Part shown: in pieces, positions 41,909 through 50,466 of the stretch
How the letters are laid out: each line of letters starts with the position of its first letter
Position numbering within the stretch: position 1 is the first letter of the stretch
From: Clostridium sp. CX1
Lineage (GTDB): Bacteria > Bacillota > Clostridia > Clostridiales > Clostridiaceae
Direction: 5' to 3'
Length of the DNA: 64,000 bases
Assembly: GCF_025398335.1 (NCBI RefSeq)
Contig: NZ_JAODOO010000008.1
Coordinates: forward strand, 1-64,000
Notes under the pieces: generated by a model
Seen by the model: the letters and a program-made list of their open reading frames with translations, nothing else
Databases searched by the model: none
Told to the model about the DNA's origin: nothing
Translations under genes and position numbers: made by a program

Positions 41909-42721
41909 GTGGGATACTATGTTAAAGTAGAGCCCAATGTAAAAATCTACGTAGAAGATCTAAACCCAGAAGGCAGAAAAACAATCTTGTTCTTACATGG
42001 TTGGCCAGGAGATCATAATTTATTTGAATATCAGTTTGACCAGCTTCCATCAATGGGGTATAGGTGCATTGGAATAGATACTAGAGGATTCGGTAATTCA
42101 GATAAGCCTTGGAGTGGTTATGATTACAATAGATTATCAGATGATGTAAGATGCGTAATCGAAACACTTAAATTAAAAAACATTACCTTAGCTGGACATT
42201 CTACAGGAGGAGCAATTGCCATTAGGTATATGGCTAGACATAATGGATATGGTGTATCTAAACTAGCTCTTTTTGCCGCTGCTGCACCAAGCCTTATTCA
42301 GCTTCCATATTTTCCTTACGGTCAAAGAAGAGAAGCTATAAATGACATCATTCAAGGAACATACAATAACCGTCCAAATATGCTCAGAAACTTTGGGGAA
42401 ATGTTCTTCTTCCAGAACATAACTGAGCCATTCTCAGATTGGTTTTTCCAACTGGGACTAAAAGCGGCAGGTTGGGCTACAGCAGAAATTGCAAAAACTT
42501 GGCTAAAGGAAGTATTATTTTATGACCTTGGAAAAATAAATGTTCCAACCTTAATTCTTCATGGAATTCATGATAAAGTTTGTCTTTTCCCATTAGCTGA
42601 AGCTCAAAGGCAAGGAATTAAGAATTCTCGACTTATACCATTTAAATTTAGTGGTCATGGATTATTCTATGATGAAAAAGATAAATTCAATAAAGAATTG
42701 ATAAAGTTTATAGAGGAATAG
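41909..42721 (+). CDS. Alpha/beta hydrolase
   Basis: This 270-residue enzyme of the haloperoxidase/arylesterase type has oxyanion HGWPGD (about 30-35), nucleophile elbow GHSTGG (about 94-99), acidic residue in GIHDKV (about 219) and catalytic His in SGHG (about 249). There is no signal peptide. GTG start with GGAGG 7 nt upstream. Substrate unknown; it is a single gene. Confidence 0.9.
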   Translation: MGYYVKVEPNVKIYVEDLNPEGRKTILFLHGWPGDHNLFEYQFDQLPSMGYRCIGIDTRGFGNSDKPWSGYDYNRLSDDVRCVIETLKLKNITLAGHSTGGAIAIRYMARHNGYGVSKLALFAAAAPSLIQLPYFPYGQRREAINDIIQGTYNNRPNMLRNFGEMFFFQNITEPFSDWFFQLGLKAAGWATAEIAKTWLKEVLFYDLGKINVPTLILHGIHDKVCLFPLAEAQRQGIKNSRLIPFKFSGHGLFYDEKDKFNKELIKFIEE

Positions 42722-42823
42722 AGTTTTTTCCCTTTTTTCAAGAAAAGCATCTTACTAAAGTACCCAGTACCAACTGACTTTTTAGAATAATTACAGAGGT
42801 CTAACAGCTTGATGTAAATACTC

Positions 42824-42863
42824 AAAAGGACTAATTGAAATTTTGTTTTCAATTAGTCCTTTT
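42824..42863. terminator. Bidirectional terminator
   Basis: A perfect 17-bp stem (42824-42840/42847-42863) with a 6-nt loop is flanked by A and T runs. It lies between the convergent hydrolase and phosphatase genes. Confidence 0.92.
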
Positions 42864-42868
42864 TTAGT

Positions 42869-43585
42869 TTACTGTTGCTTAATTGCTATTTTCATAGCTT
42901 TACCTTTTTCACAAAAGCTATTATCATTTACAGATTCAACTTTAAAATTTCCGTCTTCATATATTATCTTGGATATACTTGAGTTATCTAAATTTCTTAA
43001 ATTAAAATTCTTATCTATATAATCAATAATTAACCTAATTATTCCTCCATGGCCTACTATAAGTACATTTCCACCATTATCATTAGAATTTTCTAAGCAT
43101 ATATCCTCTAAGCTTTTCATAACTCTTTTTATTGCTGTATCATAATTTTCTGCTTCTTTTGTCTCATCTAAAGCAGCACATGAGTTAACATATTCTCTTT
43201 GAAAATCATATTTTTCCTTTGCTTCTTCATAGGAACTTACATTAAGAAAGTTAAGTATATCATTAAACTTTACTTTTTCAAGCTCTCCTTCGTATTTTCC
43301 AAAGTACACTTCTCTTAAACCTTCAAGCTCTTTTAATTCTAAATTGGCACTTGCAATATTTTCTTTTATAACAATTCTTGCAGTTTTTACTGCCCTACCT
43401 AAATCACTACTATAGGCTGCTTTAAATTTGATATCACTAAGTCCAAGTCCAACATTTATAGCTACTTCAATTCCTTCTGCAGTGAGAACTCCATCACACC
43501 ATCCTTGAGTTCTTTCAGCTTTATTTAAAATAGTCTGTCCATGCCTCATTACATATAAAATAACTCTGCCCTTATTGATACTCAT
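42869..43585 (-). CDS. Histidine phosphatase family protein
   Basis: This 238-residue protein has the phosphoglycerate-mutase-like RHG motif (VMRHGQTILN, about 13-22), AYSSDLGRAVKTA (about 57-69), GLREVYFGKYEGE and the second His in IVGHGGIIR (about 176). It is cytosolic; the substrate is not known. It is not a clear GpmA. GGGGG lies upstream of the ATG. Confidence 0.9.
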   Translation of the reverse strand: MSINKGRVILYVMRHGQTILNKAERTQGWCDGVLTAEGIEVAINVGLGLSDIKFKAAYSSDLGRAVKTARIVIKENIASANLELKELEGLREVYFGKYEGELEKVKFNDILNFLNVSSYEEAKEKYDFQREYVNSCAALDETKEAENYDTAIKRVMKSLEDICLENSNDNGGNVLIVGHGGIIRLIIDYIDKNFNLRNLDNSSISKIIYEDGNFKVESVNDNSFCEKGKAMKIAIKQQ

Positions 43586-43690
43586 TTTTTCCCCCTGTAA
43601 GTATGAAAATTTAATATTATTCCTAGCCTATGGAAATATATTTTCCCTTTTTATATCTGCTATGCGCCACCACCTTAATTTACTAATAAC

Positions 43691-44107
43691 CTAAACCTCA
43701 ATTTTATTTAAAATTTTTTGTATTCTAATACGATTATATCTTTGCAAGAATATGGGATAAATATTCGTTATTATATTTACTAGTGTAAAAAATAATAGAA
43801 ACATAACATCAAAAATATCTTTTATAAAAACACCTATTCTAACCATATAAAGTAACATGACTGTTGCAATAATTACATGAGATTTTTCGCTTTTTCTGGA
43901 CATCTGCTCATATTTTTTTATCGCATTTACGGAGTACTCTGTTAAGAAATAGTTTTTAAAGGGCACTTCATCTTTTCTATCCTTGGCTATATGCAGCAAG
44001 GCTTTTCTAAATCTCTTTATACCTAAATATTCATATATTTTTCCATTCTGTTCAAAGTGTTTAATTTTATAGTATTTTTCATCAAATATTTTATCTAATA
44101 TATTCAA
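43691..44107 (-). CDS. Small membrane protein, possible acyltransferase-like
   Basis: This 138-residue protein has a basic N-terminal half (GIKRFRKALLHIAKDRKDE) and two hydrophobic segments (about 78-92 and 95-118). The N-terminal YEYLGIKRFRKAL is reminiscent of the glycosyl-diaponeurosporenoate acyltransferase-like family, but I cannot confirm this. It lies 12 nt after the nitroreductase gene and is probably co-transcribed with it. Confidence 0.6.
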   Translation of the reverse strand: MNILDKIFDEKYYKIKHFEQNGKIYEYLGIKRFRKALLHIAKDRKDEVPFKNYFLTEYSVNAIKKYEQMSRKSEKSHVIIATVMLLYMVRIGVFIKDIFDVMFLLFFTLVNIITNIYPIFLQRYNRIRIQKILNKIEV

Positions 44108-44119
44108 TACTAAAAATCC

Positions 44120-44620
44120 TTACCATCTATCATAATGTATTCTGGTTTTGTCGAATCTATCTGATGCTTTTCTCTGCTCATCAGGATATCCAACAGGAAC
44201 TATTGATAAAGGAATTACGCCAGCTGGCAAGTTGAGAAGTTCTTTTATTGCCTCTACTCTATCAGCTAATGGGTAAACTCCTAGCCATACTGCTCCTAAC
44301 CCCTTAGCTTCAGCAGCTAATAATATATTTTCTGTAGCAGCTGAACAATCCTGTACCCAATAGCCTTTAAATACCTCTTTTGCTTCGTCACCACATACCA
44401 CAATTGCAACATCTGTATTTAATAGCATTTTTGAATATGGATGTACCTCAGTTATCTTCTTCATAAGCTCTTTATTTCTCAAAACTATAAATTCCCAAGG
44501 TTGCTCATTTCCTGCAGAAGGTGCTGCCATTCCTGCTCTTAGCAATTCCTCTACAATCTCATCACTTATTTTAATATCCTTGTACTTTCTTATACTTTTT
44601 CTATTAAGTATTGTATCCAT
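44120..44620 (-). CDS. Nitroreductase family protein
   Basis: This 166-residue FMN enzyme has N-terminal RKSIRKYKD (about 7-15), AGMAAPSAGNEQPWEFIV (about 30-47), QDCSAATENILLAAEAKGLG (about 90-109) and VPVGYPDE. It belongs to the short clostridial NfsA/NfnB-like group that reduces nitro compounds, quinones or flavins. AGGAGG lies 6 nt before the ATG. Confidence 0.92.
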   Translation of the reverse strand: MDTILNRKSIRKYKDIKISDEIVEELLRAGMAAPSAGNEQPWEFIVLRNKELMKKITEVHPYSKMLLNTDVAIVVCGDEAKEVFKGYWVQDCSAATENILLAAEAKGLGAVWLGVYPLADRVEAIKELLNLPAGVIPLSIVPVGYPDEQRKASDRFDKTRIHYDRW

Positions 44621-44699
44621 ATCTTAACTCCTCCTGACAAATCTTCATTTTTAACAACCACAAAAATAAACTCATGCAGTTAGTATATTTAGACTCTTT

Positions 44700-45869
44700 T
44701 TATTTGTAAGAAGACTTATAAATAGCTATACAATCTTCTATGCTCAGTTCACACCTATCAACTAAGAAGAGTCCACTGTTTGTATCCTTTGCATTACGTG
44801 CCAGTGTTTCAAATTCCTCAGGTTTAATTCCATAATCGGACATCTTTAAGTCTGCCACTCCACATTCTTCTTGGAGCTTTGTAAGCATAGTGATAAAATC
44901 CATAGGCTCCTTTGCGTCTTCCATGCCCATTGCTTTCGCCATTCGTATAAAACGCTCATCACAAACATGTTTCTCAATAAGATGGGTAAAATATGCCTTA
45001 CTAAGCATGATCAGTCCTGCTCCGTGAGGTAAATCTTGATGGTATGCAGACATAGCATGTTCCAAAGAGTGCTGGCTGGAGATTGCACCAACGCACATTA
45101 CTATCCCAGATAAATTATTTCCAAAGGCAACTCTTTCCCTTGCCTCAATATCATTTCCATCTTTTACTGCTCTTGCAAGATAACGACTCACATTTTCAAT
45201 TGCAGTGATGGCATACATATCACTCATTAAATTTGATTTATTATTGATATACCCTTCCATGCTGTGCGACAAGGCATCCCATCCTTGGAAAGCTGTGAAC
45301 TTAGGTGGTACAGACTTCATAAGTTCCGGGTCTACAATAGCAAGGACAGGAAATAATTCAGGTGTTTTAATGGCTAGTTTTTCCTGTGTCTCTTCGTTGG
45401 TAACTACGGCACCCATGTCTGTCTCTGAGCCTGTTCCTGCTGTTGTTGTAACCGCTACTATGGGAAGTGGTTTATTCTCAATTACTTTTCTTTTTCCAGT
45501 TCCTGACTGAACATAATCCCAGAGATCTCCTGGATTTGTTGCCATGATTGCGATTGCTTTCGATGCGTCCATACAACTTCCACCACCTAAAGCAACAATA
45601 AAATCACAATGGTTTTCTTTTGAGAATGCAGCTCCAGCCATAACCGTTGATTTCAGTGGGTTTGGCTCAACTTTATCAAATACAGCTGTTTCAACACCTG
45701 CAATTTTCAGTTGTTCTTCTACTCTGGCAAGATAGCCATTTTCTCTGGTAGATTTTCCATTAGAAATCACGATCATTGCCTTTTTACCTGGCATAACCTG
45801 ATCTTTTAGATTGTTTAACTGACCTGCACCAAATAAAGTTCTTGTTGGAATATACATATTAAAACTCAT
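44700..45869 (-). CDS. Iron-containing alcohol dehydrogenase
   Basis: This 389-residue group III ADH has nucleotide-binding VALGGGSCMDASKAIA (about 92-107) and TTAGTGSETD (about 140). Metal ligands are in DPELMKS and GWDALSHSMEGY (about 194-205), with QHSLEHAMSAYHQDLPHG (about 254-271). It resembles lactaldehyde/1,3-propanediol or butanol dehydrogenases. The actual alcohol is not resolvable. Monocistronic. Confidence 0.93.
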   Translation of the reverse strand: MSFNMYIPTRTLFGAGQLNNLKDQVMPGKKAMIVISNGKSTRENGYLARVEEQLKIAGVETAVFDKVEPNPLKSTVMAGAAFSKENHCDFIVALGGGSCMDASKAIAIMATNPGDLWDYVQSGTGKRKVIENKPLPIVAVTTTAGTGSETDMGAVVTNEETQEKLAIKTPELFPVLAIVDPELMKSVPPKFTAFQGWDALSHSMEGYINNKSNLMSDMYAITAIENVSRYLARAVKDGNDIEARERVAFGNNLSGIVMCVGAISSQHSLEHAMSAYHQDLPHGAGLIMLSKAYFTHLIEKHVCDERFIRMAKAMGMEDAKEPMDFITMLTKLQEECGVADLKMSDYGIKPEEFETLARNAKDTNSGLFLVDRCELSIEDCIAIYKSSYK

Positions 45870-46100
45870 ACTTTACCCCCCAATTCTTAAAATCCACTTA
45901 AGTTTACCATTTCTTAAACAATTATACTCCTGTGAGCCAACTCCAAGTCAATACTTTTTTGGTAATTCCTTATTGCTTAAAAAATAATAATTTAAAATTG
46001 CTATTCTACTGCTTTCATCAAATAGAAATAGAACTAATGTTATCTATATTTAACATTAATTATTATTTGTAATTTGATATATGCTGTGATATTATAATAT

Positions 46101-46442
46101 CTGCGAGTAAGCCAGACAATCGCTGCTGTGGAAACACAGGAGAGGAAAGTCCGAGCTCCATAGGGCAGGGTGCTGGGTAATACCCAGTCAGGGTAACCTG
46201 AAGGAAAGTGCAACAGAGATATACCGCCGAAACTAGTTTCGGTAAGGGTGGAAAGGTGAGGTAAGAGCTTACCAGCGCATTGGCGACTTTGCGGCTATGT
46301 AAACCCCATCTGGAGCAAGATTGAGAAGTACCAAGGGGCGGCCCGTTCCACTTCTCGATAGTATCGCTTGAGCCTGCTGGTAACAGTAGGCCTAGATAGA
46401 TGATTGTCAAATACAGAACTCGGCTTATAGACTTACTTACAG
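46101..46442 (+). ncRNA. rnpB: RNase P RNA
   Basis: The 342-nt RNA shows the universal core: GAGGAAAGTCCGAGCTCC near the 5' end, ACAGAGA-type loop (CAACAGAGATATACCGCC), GGTAAGGGTGGAAAGGTG and the 3' ATACAGAACTCGGCTTATAG. Terminal helix P1 pairs CTGCGAGTAAG with CTTACTTACAG (one mismatch). It has the A-type layout usual for clostridia. A TATAAT lies at 46093-46098, immediately upstream. The ribozyme matures tRNA 5' ends. Confidence 0.97.
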
Positions 46443-46913
46443 ATTGAAAACACTAGGTTTTACCTGAGTGTTTTTTTTGTTTTGGAAATTTAATTCCTTA
46501 TATCTTTTGAAAGCTTCAATTTCTACTTTACCATTGTAAAAAATCCTTTGGCTTTCTAGCTGGTAATCCACTACCACAATATAATTATTCTCTAATATCA
46601 TCCCAATACCTCTTAAAACTATTTTTATTTTATTACATACTAAAAGTAACCTCTTCATAGTGTTAACCGAACTCACCCGTGGAAACACATTAATAAGATA
46701 CTGCTTATTAGGAATGCCTTTAACCTCAGAAAGTTTTCAAGCAATGTCCGCCTTACTAGCACTTTCAAGTAATGAGACCTCAATTATTTCATGCTCGACA
46801 TTTTCTTGAGTTTCAATAATCTTATCAGCCCAACTTATAACATCACTCTTCACTAATAACCCTGTAATCAATCCTATGCGATATATCTCAGCTTGATCTT
46901 TCAGCGAAAGCAT
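46437..46913 (-). pseudogene. Nonsense-interrupted small gene, possibly an immunity protein
   Basis: From an ATG at 46913 with GTGGAG upstream, the frame reads MLSLKDQAEIYRIGLITGLL, then DVISWADKIIE and HEIIEVSLLESASKADIA. An in-frame TGA follows (46737-46739), then KLSEVKGIPNKQYLINVFPR and on. A DxISWADxxI..IIExSL pattern resembles contact-dependent toxin immunity proteins, but I am not certain. The 3' part runs into rnpB on the opposite strand, so the true C-terminus is lost. TGA for a Trp codon is the simplest lesion. Confidence 0.6.
46448..46478 (+). terminator. Terminator of rnpB
   Basis: The AAACACTAGGT/ACCTGAGTGTTT stem (one mismatch) is followed by a T8 run, directly after the RNA. 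Confidence 0.92.
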
Positions 46914-46985
46914 ATTTTAATCTCCACCCCACCCATTTAATATAAAATATATTATAGTTTAGTCACCTCTTAAGAATGTTGCGAA

Positions 46986-47116
46986 TTAATCATTGTCCCA
47001 AAAAGAGTTTTCTCCACCAGGCAAAGATACTAATAAAAAATCCTTGCCATAGGATAATGTCCACCCTTCATAAATAATACTATCGCTAAATAGTGCAAAC
47101 ATAGCTCCATATTGTT
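46986..47116 (-). pseudogene. C-terminal gene fragment
   Basis: An open stretch of about 43 codons (ALVSKQYGAMFALFSDSIIY then GWTLSYGKDFLLVSLPGGEN, ending FWDND) has coding character. It has no start codon or ribosome binding site at its left end, where a TAG precedes it. It begins right after the alaX stop and is probably the tail of a deleted small protein gene. Family not recognised. Confidence 0.5.
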
Positions 47117-47135
47117 TACTAACTAAAGCCTACCC

Positions 47136-47780
47136 CTACGACTGTAGGTATATTTCGATTCTTTCCTTACCACTGCCCAAGTTGTTTCTTTTTAAAGATA
47201 TCGGACCGATTTCTCCTGTCTTTCTTAGATGCGTTCCCCCACATGGAATTTTTGCAAACCCTTCTATGTACCAATATCTTTTTTCATTTTCCTCATCATC
47301 GAAAGCACTTACTATATCCAAGTTTAAATTTATTATGTTGTTTGCTTTATGTAGGAGTTCTGGAAATATTTCAGAAATTTTTCCTTCCCAAAAGAAGTCC
47401 ACTCTTGCCTTATCAACAGTTATATTTGCTCCAATTTTCTCAGGGTGATTAAAGTTTTGATACACTAATTCCAAGATGATTTCGGCTGCAAAATGCAGTT
47501 TCATCAATTTATATCTCTTTTCCCAATCAACTATAACTATAACATTTTGATTAGGCATTAAGTTATGGTTATCTCCAATAGTATAGAAAATTTCTTTTCC
47601 TTCCTTTTTGGCTTCTATGATTTCAAATCCTCCTATAGTTCCTGAATCAGACTGTTGACCTCCTGAAAAGGCAAATGCTATTGTTTGGTCAAGTGTAATA
47701 ACATTACCGTTTGCACTGGTTACTTTCGCTTCAAGTTTAGTTAAGTAAGGATTTTCCCAAAATATTTTCTTAACACTCAT
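47136..47780 (-). CDS. alaX: Alanyl-tRNA editing protein (AlaX)
   Basis: This 214-residue stand-alone AlaRS editing domain has AFAFSGGQQSDSGTIGGFEI (about 35-54), KLMKLHFAAEIILEL (about 90-104) and C-terminal CGGTHLRKTGEIG. It clears mischarged Ser/Gly-tRNAAla. The first zinc motif is HxxxE rather than HxxxH; Cys and His of CGGTH are present. Some AlaX proteins share HFAAE, so activity is not excluded. Confidence 0.9.
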   Translation of the reverse strand: MSVKKIFWENPYLTKLEAKVTSANGNVITLDQTIAFAFSGGQQSDSGTIGGFEIIEAKKEGKEIFYTIGDNHNLMPNQNVIVIVDWEKRYKLMKLHFAAEIILELVYQNFNHPEKIGANITVDKARVDFFWEGKISEIFPELLHKANNIINLNLDIVSAFDDEENEKRYWYIEGFAKIPCGGTHLRKTGEIGPISLKRNNLGSGKERIEIYLQS

Positions 47781-48038
47781 TTTATAACCTCTTTTCTATA
47801 TGCACTTTAAATCGCATAATCTTACTAATACCTAACTACCGTAGTTTTACAATAAGTAGACATAATCTTTGAATTATCAATCAATCTGTTTATTTTATAT
47901 AAAAATACTTAAATATAATTTTAAAAAACACCCCAAAATTCAAATAAATAACGCGGTGCTCTAGTAAATTACTTGATTTTTATAATTGATACGTTAAATA
48001 AGGGTACTATTAAGGAAAGATCATCTTATTTCTCTTAA

Positions 48039-48503
48039 TCACTTTCTTATTCTAACTATTTGACCTCTATTTATCTGCTGTAATACTTTTGTTGAAATTT
48101 TTGTTAATGAATAAGGTGAGCCTCCACCAGTATAAACAAACTCATTTTCCATAACTTTAGGGTCAATTAAGAATATCCCTTCATAGCCAAATGACGGTAC
48201 GCCTCCACATATGTATCCAGTTTTATTGAGTATTTCTTCAGGAGTTGCAATTTTAGGAATTTCTATATTTAATGCTTTTGCTACCCTTGATGTACTTACC
48301 CTATCGTTCCCTCCAACAATAGCAACAATAAGATTACCTTCGTTCCCTATTAAACATATGCTTTTTACAATATCCTTTGGCGATGCATTAGCAGCAGATG
48401 CGGCTTCTTCTACAGTGTGGCAGGTATTCTCATAAATATGCTGTTCTGCGTCTATGTTATTTTCTATTATATATTCTTTTAATTTTTCTTCAAATTCTTT
48501 CAA
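48039..48503 (-). CDS. YbaK/EbsC-family aminoacyl-tRNA deacylase
   Basis: This 154-residue editing domain of the YbaK/ProX type has TVEEAASAANASPKDIVKSI (about 30-49), IVAIVGGNDRVSTSRVAKAL and GYICGGVPSFGYEG (about 97-110), with the late ...YTGGGSPYSLTKIST. It hydrolyses misacylated tRNA such as Ala- or Cys-tRNAPro. TTG at 48503 is preferred because GGAG lies 8 nt upstream; the in-frame GTG at 48512 overlaps that site. Confidence 0.88.
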   Translation of the reverse strand: MKEFEEKLKEYIIENNIDAEQHIYENTCHTVEEAASAANASPKDIVKSICLIGNEGNLIVAIVGGNDRVSTSRVAKALNIEIPKIATPEEILNKTGYICGGVPSFGYEGIFLIDPKVMENEFVYTGGGSPYSLTKISTKVLQQINRGQIVRIRK

Positions 48504-48738
48504 TTTTATCACTCCATTTCCATTTTAAATATATTTACAGCTATATTCGTAAATATATTACAATTCTAATTTATATTTTAACTATATTATAGCATATTTT
48601 CCACATTTTCTCACAATTATGCAAAAAATATAATAATCTCTACTTGTCCCATATATTAGTTTTGCTGCTTTGTCCGATAATTAAGTAAATGCATAGTTAA
48701 AAACACCTAGGTAGAACCTAAGTGTTTCTTTAATCTTT

Positions 48739-49680
48739 CTAATTTTCTAGAATATCCTGTTCCCTAAATAAACTTGAAACCGCTTCATCGTAATCTCGTA
48801 ATCTTTCTGATTTCCTGATTTTTTTCGCATATTTTCCGTTATCAGAAAACATTGGTATTATATAAAACCATAGTTCCTTCATTTTAAATAACACATTCCT
48901 ATCCCCAAAAAGTACCTTTTTATAATCTTCATAAATTTTATCGTGAAAATCTTTTAATAGATTTTTTTCCAGTTTAGTATTGTTTTCAATACTGCTAATA
49001 AGTGCAGGATTGGCTAATAATCCTCTTCCAAGCATTATGGTTTCTACGCTGTGAAAATCAGCTAAAAACTCCCTATAATCTTTAACTGTAAAAATGTCGC
49101 CATTATAGCAAACAGGATTTTTACTTAAAACCAAGGCATCCTTAAAAACCTTGAGATTAGGCTTATTTTTATAAAAATCTTTTTGAATTCTAGGGTGAAT
49201 GATAAGCTCTTCTAAGGGATATTTGTTAAATATCTCAATCAACTTATAGAACTCTTCTGGGTTGTCTTTTCCTATTCTAGTTTTTATTGAGATTTTTGTT
49301 GTGGCTTCAGAAAAAATTTCTTCTAAAAACAGATCAAGTTCTTCTGTTTTTGAAAGAAATCCTGATCCTCTATTTTTTGAAACTACAGTTCCAGAAGGAC
49401 ATCCCAAGTTTAAATTGACCTCATTATATCCAAGTTGCTTTATCTTCTTTGAAGTATGTATAAAATCTTTTGCATTGTTTGTTAGTAGTTGCGGAATCAA
49501 AACTAGCCCCTGATTGTTTTCAGGTAAGATATCATTTAACTCCCGTGTTTTAAAACTGTTACTTTGATTTGCTACAATGAAAGGTGAAAAGTATTTATCT
49601 ATTTTATTGAAAAAGGTATTATGAGCATTTCTATAAATGTACCCTGTCAAACCTTCCATAGGTGCGAAATAAAACTTCAT
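48739..49680 (-). CDS. dus: tRNA-dihydrouridine synthase
   Basis: This 313-residue FMN TIM-barrel enzyme has APMEGLTGYIYRN (about 6-18), VNLNLGCPSGTVVSKNRGSG (about 84-103, catalytic Cys), SIKTRIG, IHPRIQKDFY and CYNGDIF, then TIMLGRGLLANP. It reduces uridine in the tRNA D-loop. The ATG at 49680 has GGAG 11 nt upstream and starts directly at the barrel; a longer in-frame ATG at 49749 has no support. Confidence 0.93.
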   Translation of the reverse strand: MKFYFAPMEGLTGYIYRNAHNTFFNKIDKYFSPFIVANQSNSFKTRELNDILPENNQGLVLIPQLLTNNAKDFIHTSKKIKQLGYNEVNLNLGCPSGTVVSKNRGSGFLSKTEELDLFLEEIFSEATTKISIKTRIGKDNPEEFYKLIEIFNKYPLEELIIHPRIQKDFYKNKPNLKVFKDALVLSKNPVCYNGDIFTVKDYREFLADFHSVETIMLGRGLLANPALISSIENNTKLEKNLLKDFHDKIYEDYKKVLFGDRNVLFKMKELWFYIIPMFSDNGKYAKKIRKSERLRDYDEAVSSLFREQDILEN

Positions 49681-49950
49681 ATATTTAAAATCTCCTTTAT
49701 TCAAGTAATGTTGCTTACCCATTATAATAAAGATTACTTCCAAATTCAAGCTTCCAATTATAACAGTGAGTCAACACAATAAAATCCACGTTAAGTATAG
49801 GATTAGTGTTTATACTTTTGAGCTTCACTCAAAAGACTATAAGAAAAATTAAAGGGTCTAAGCCCAATGGAATTTGGTCTTTGGCCGTCTAAGTGATTTC
49901 TTATTTTTCAATTAAAATTTGTTATCTCCCACACCTATAAAAAACTGACC

Positions 49951-50364
49951 TTACTCATAGCAATTATATATACCTTCTTCTCTTTTCTTCTTTGCATTAT
50001 TACTTACATAAGAACCTTCCACCATATTTTTATAGCCTTTCTTTGTGACTATGCTCTTTATATAATCTACATTTGGACATCTGTCATAATGATAATTATC
50101 TGTTATCATACAGGATGATAAATGAACTGCCACCTCATCTTTAGTAATATTATTATTTTTACGTGCTTTCTTAAAAAAATGTTCTAATTTAGAAGCAACT
50201 CCCTTTCCACAGCATCCTCCACAAGTAAAAGAAATATATCTTGTAGTATCATTATAGTCTTTAAAAGCCTCATCTTTATTATAAAAAGCATTTGTACATG
50301 CGAACCCACTGCACCTTTTATGTGCAATGTCACATTGAATGATAACAACATATTTAGTATCCAT
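49951..50364 (-). CDS. CGGC domain protein
   Basis: This 137-residue protein has the family core CDIAHKRCSGFACTNAFYNK (about 11-30), FTCGGCCGKG (about 47-56), HLSSCM and DRCPNVDYIK. The Cys pattern suggests metal or Fe-S binding (PF08821); function is unproven. It is divergent from the MocR regulator gene, with repeated GTATCAGTT between them, so it may be its target. Confidence 0.88.
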   Translation of the reverse strand: MDTKYVVIIQCDIAHKRCSGFACTNAFYNKDEAFKDYNDTTRYISFTCGGCCGKGVASKLEHFFKKARKNNNITKDEVAVHLSSCMITDNYHYDRCPNVDYIKSIVTKKGYKNMVEGSYVSNNAKKKREEGIYNCYE

Positions 50365-50403
50365 AAGTTATCCCCCCTCTTGTTTATATTATAATTCTAA
50401 TAT

Positions 50404-50449
50404 GGTATCATCAAAAGTATCAGTTTTAATATATTTTATAGTATCAGTT
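50404..50449. promoter_or_regulatory. Direct-repeat operator of MocR regulator
   Basis: AGTATCAGTT occurs twice at 50416-50425 and 50440-50449 (24-bp period), with a related GGTATCAT at 50404-50411. It lies in the divergent promoter region. MocR/PdxR proteins bind such direct repeats. Confidence 0.55.
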
Positions 50450-50466
50450 ATGGAAGGATTGAGAGA

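Noticed and set aside
46737-46739. In-frame TGA of the rnpB-adjacent gene as selenocysteine
   Set aside because: No redox motif around the codon (DIA-stop-KLSEV), no SECIS-like hairpin of suitable spacing, and the gene's 3' end is already degraded.
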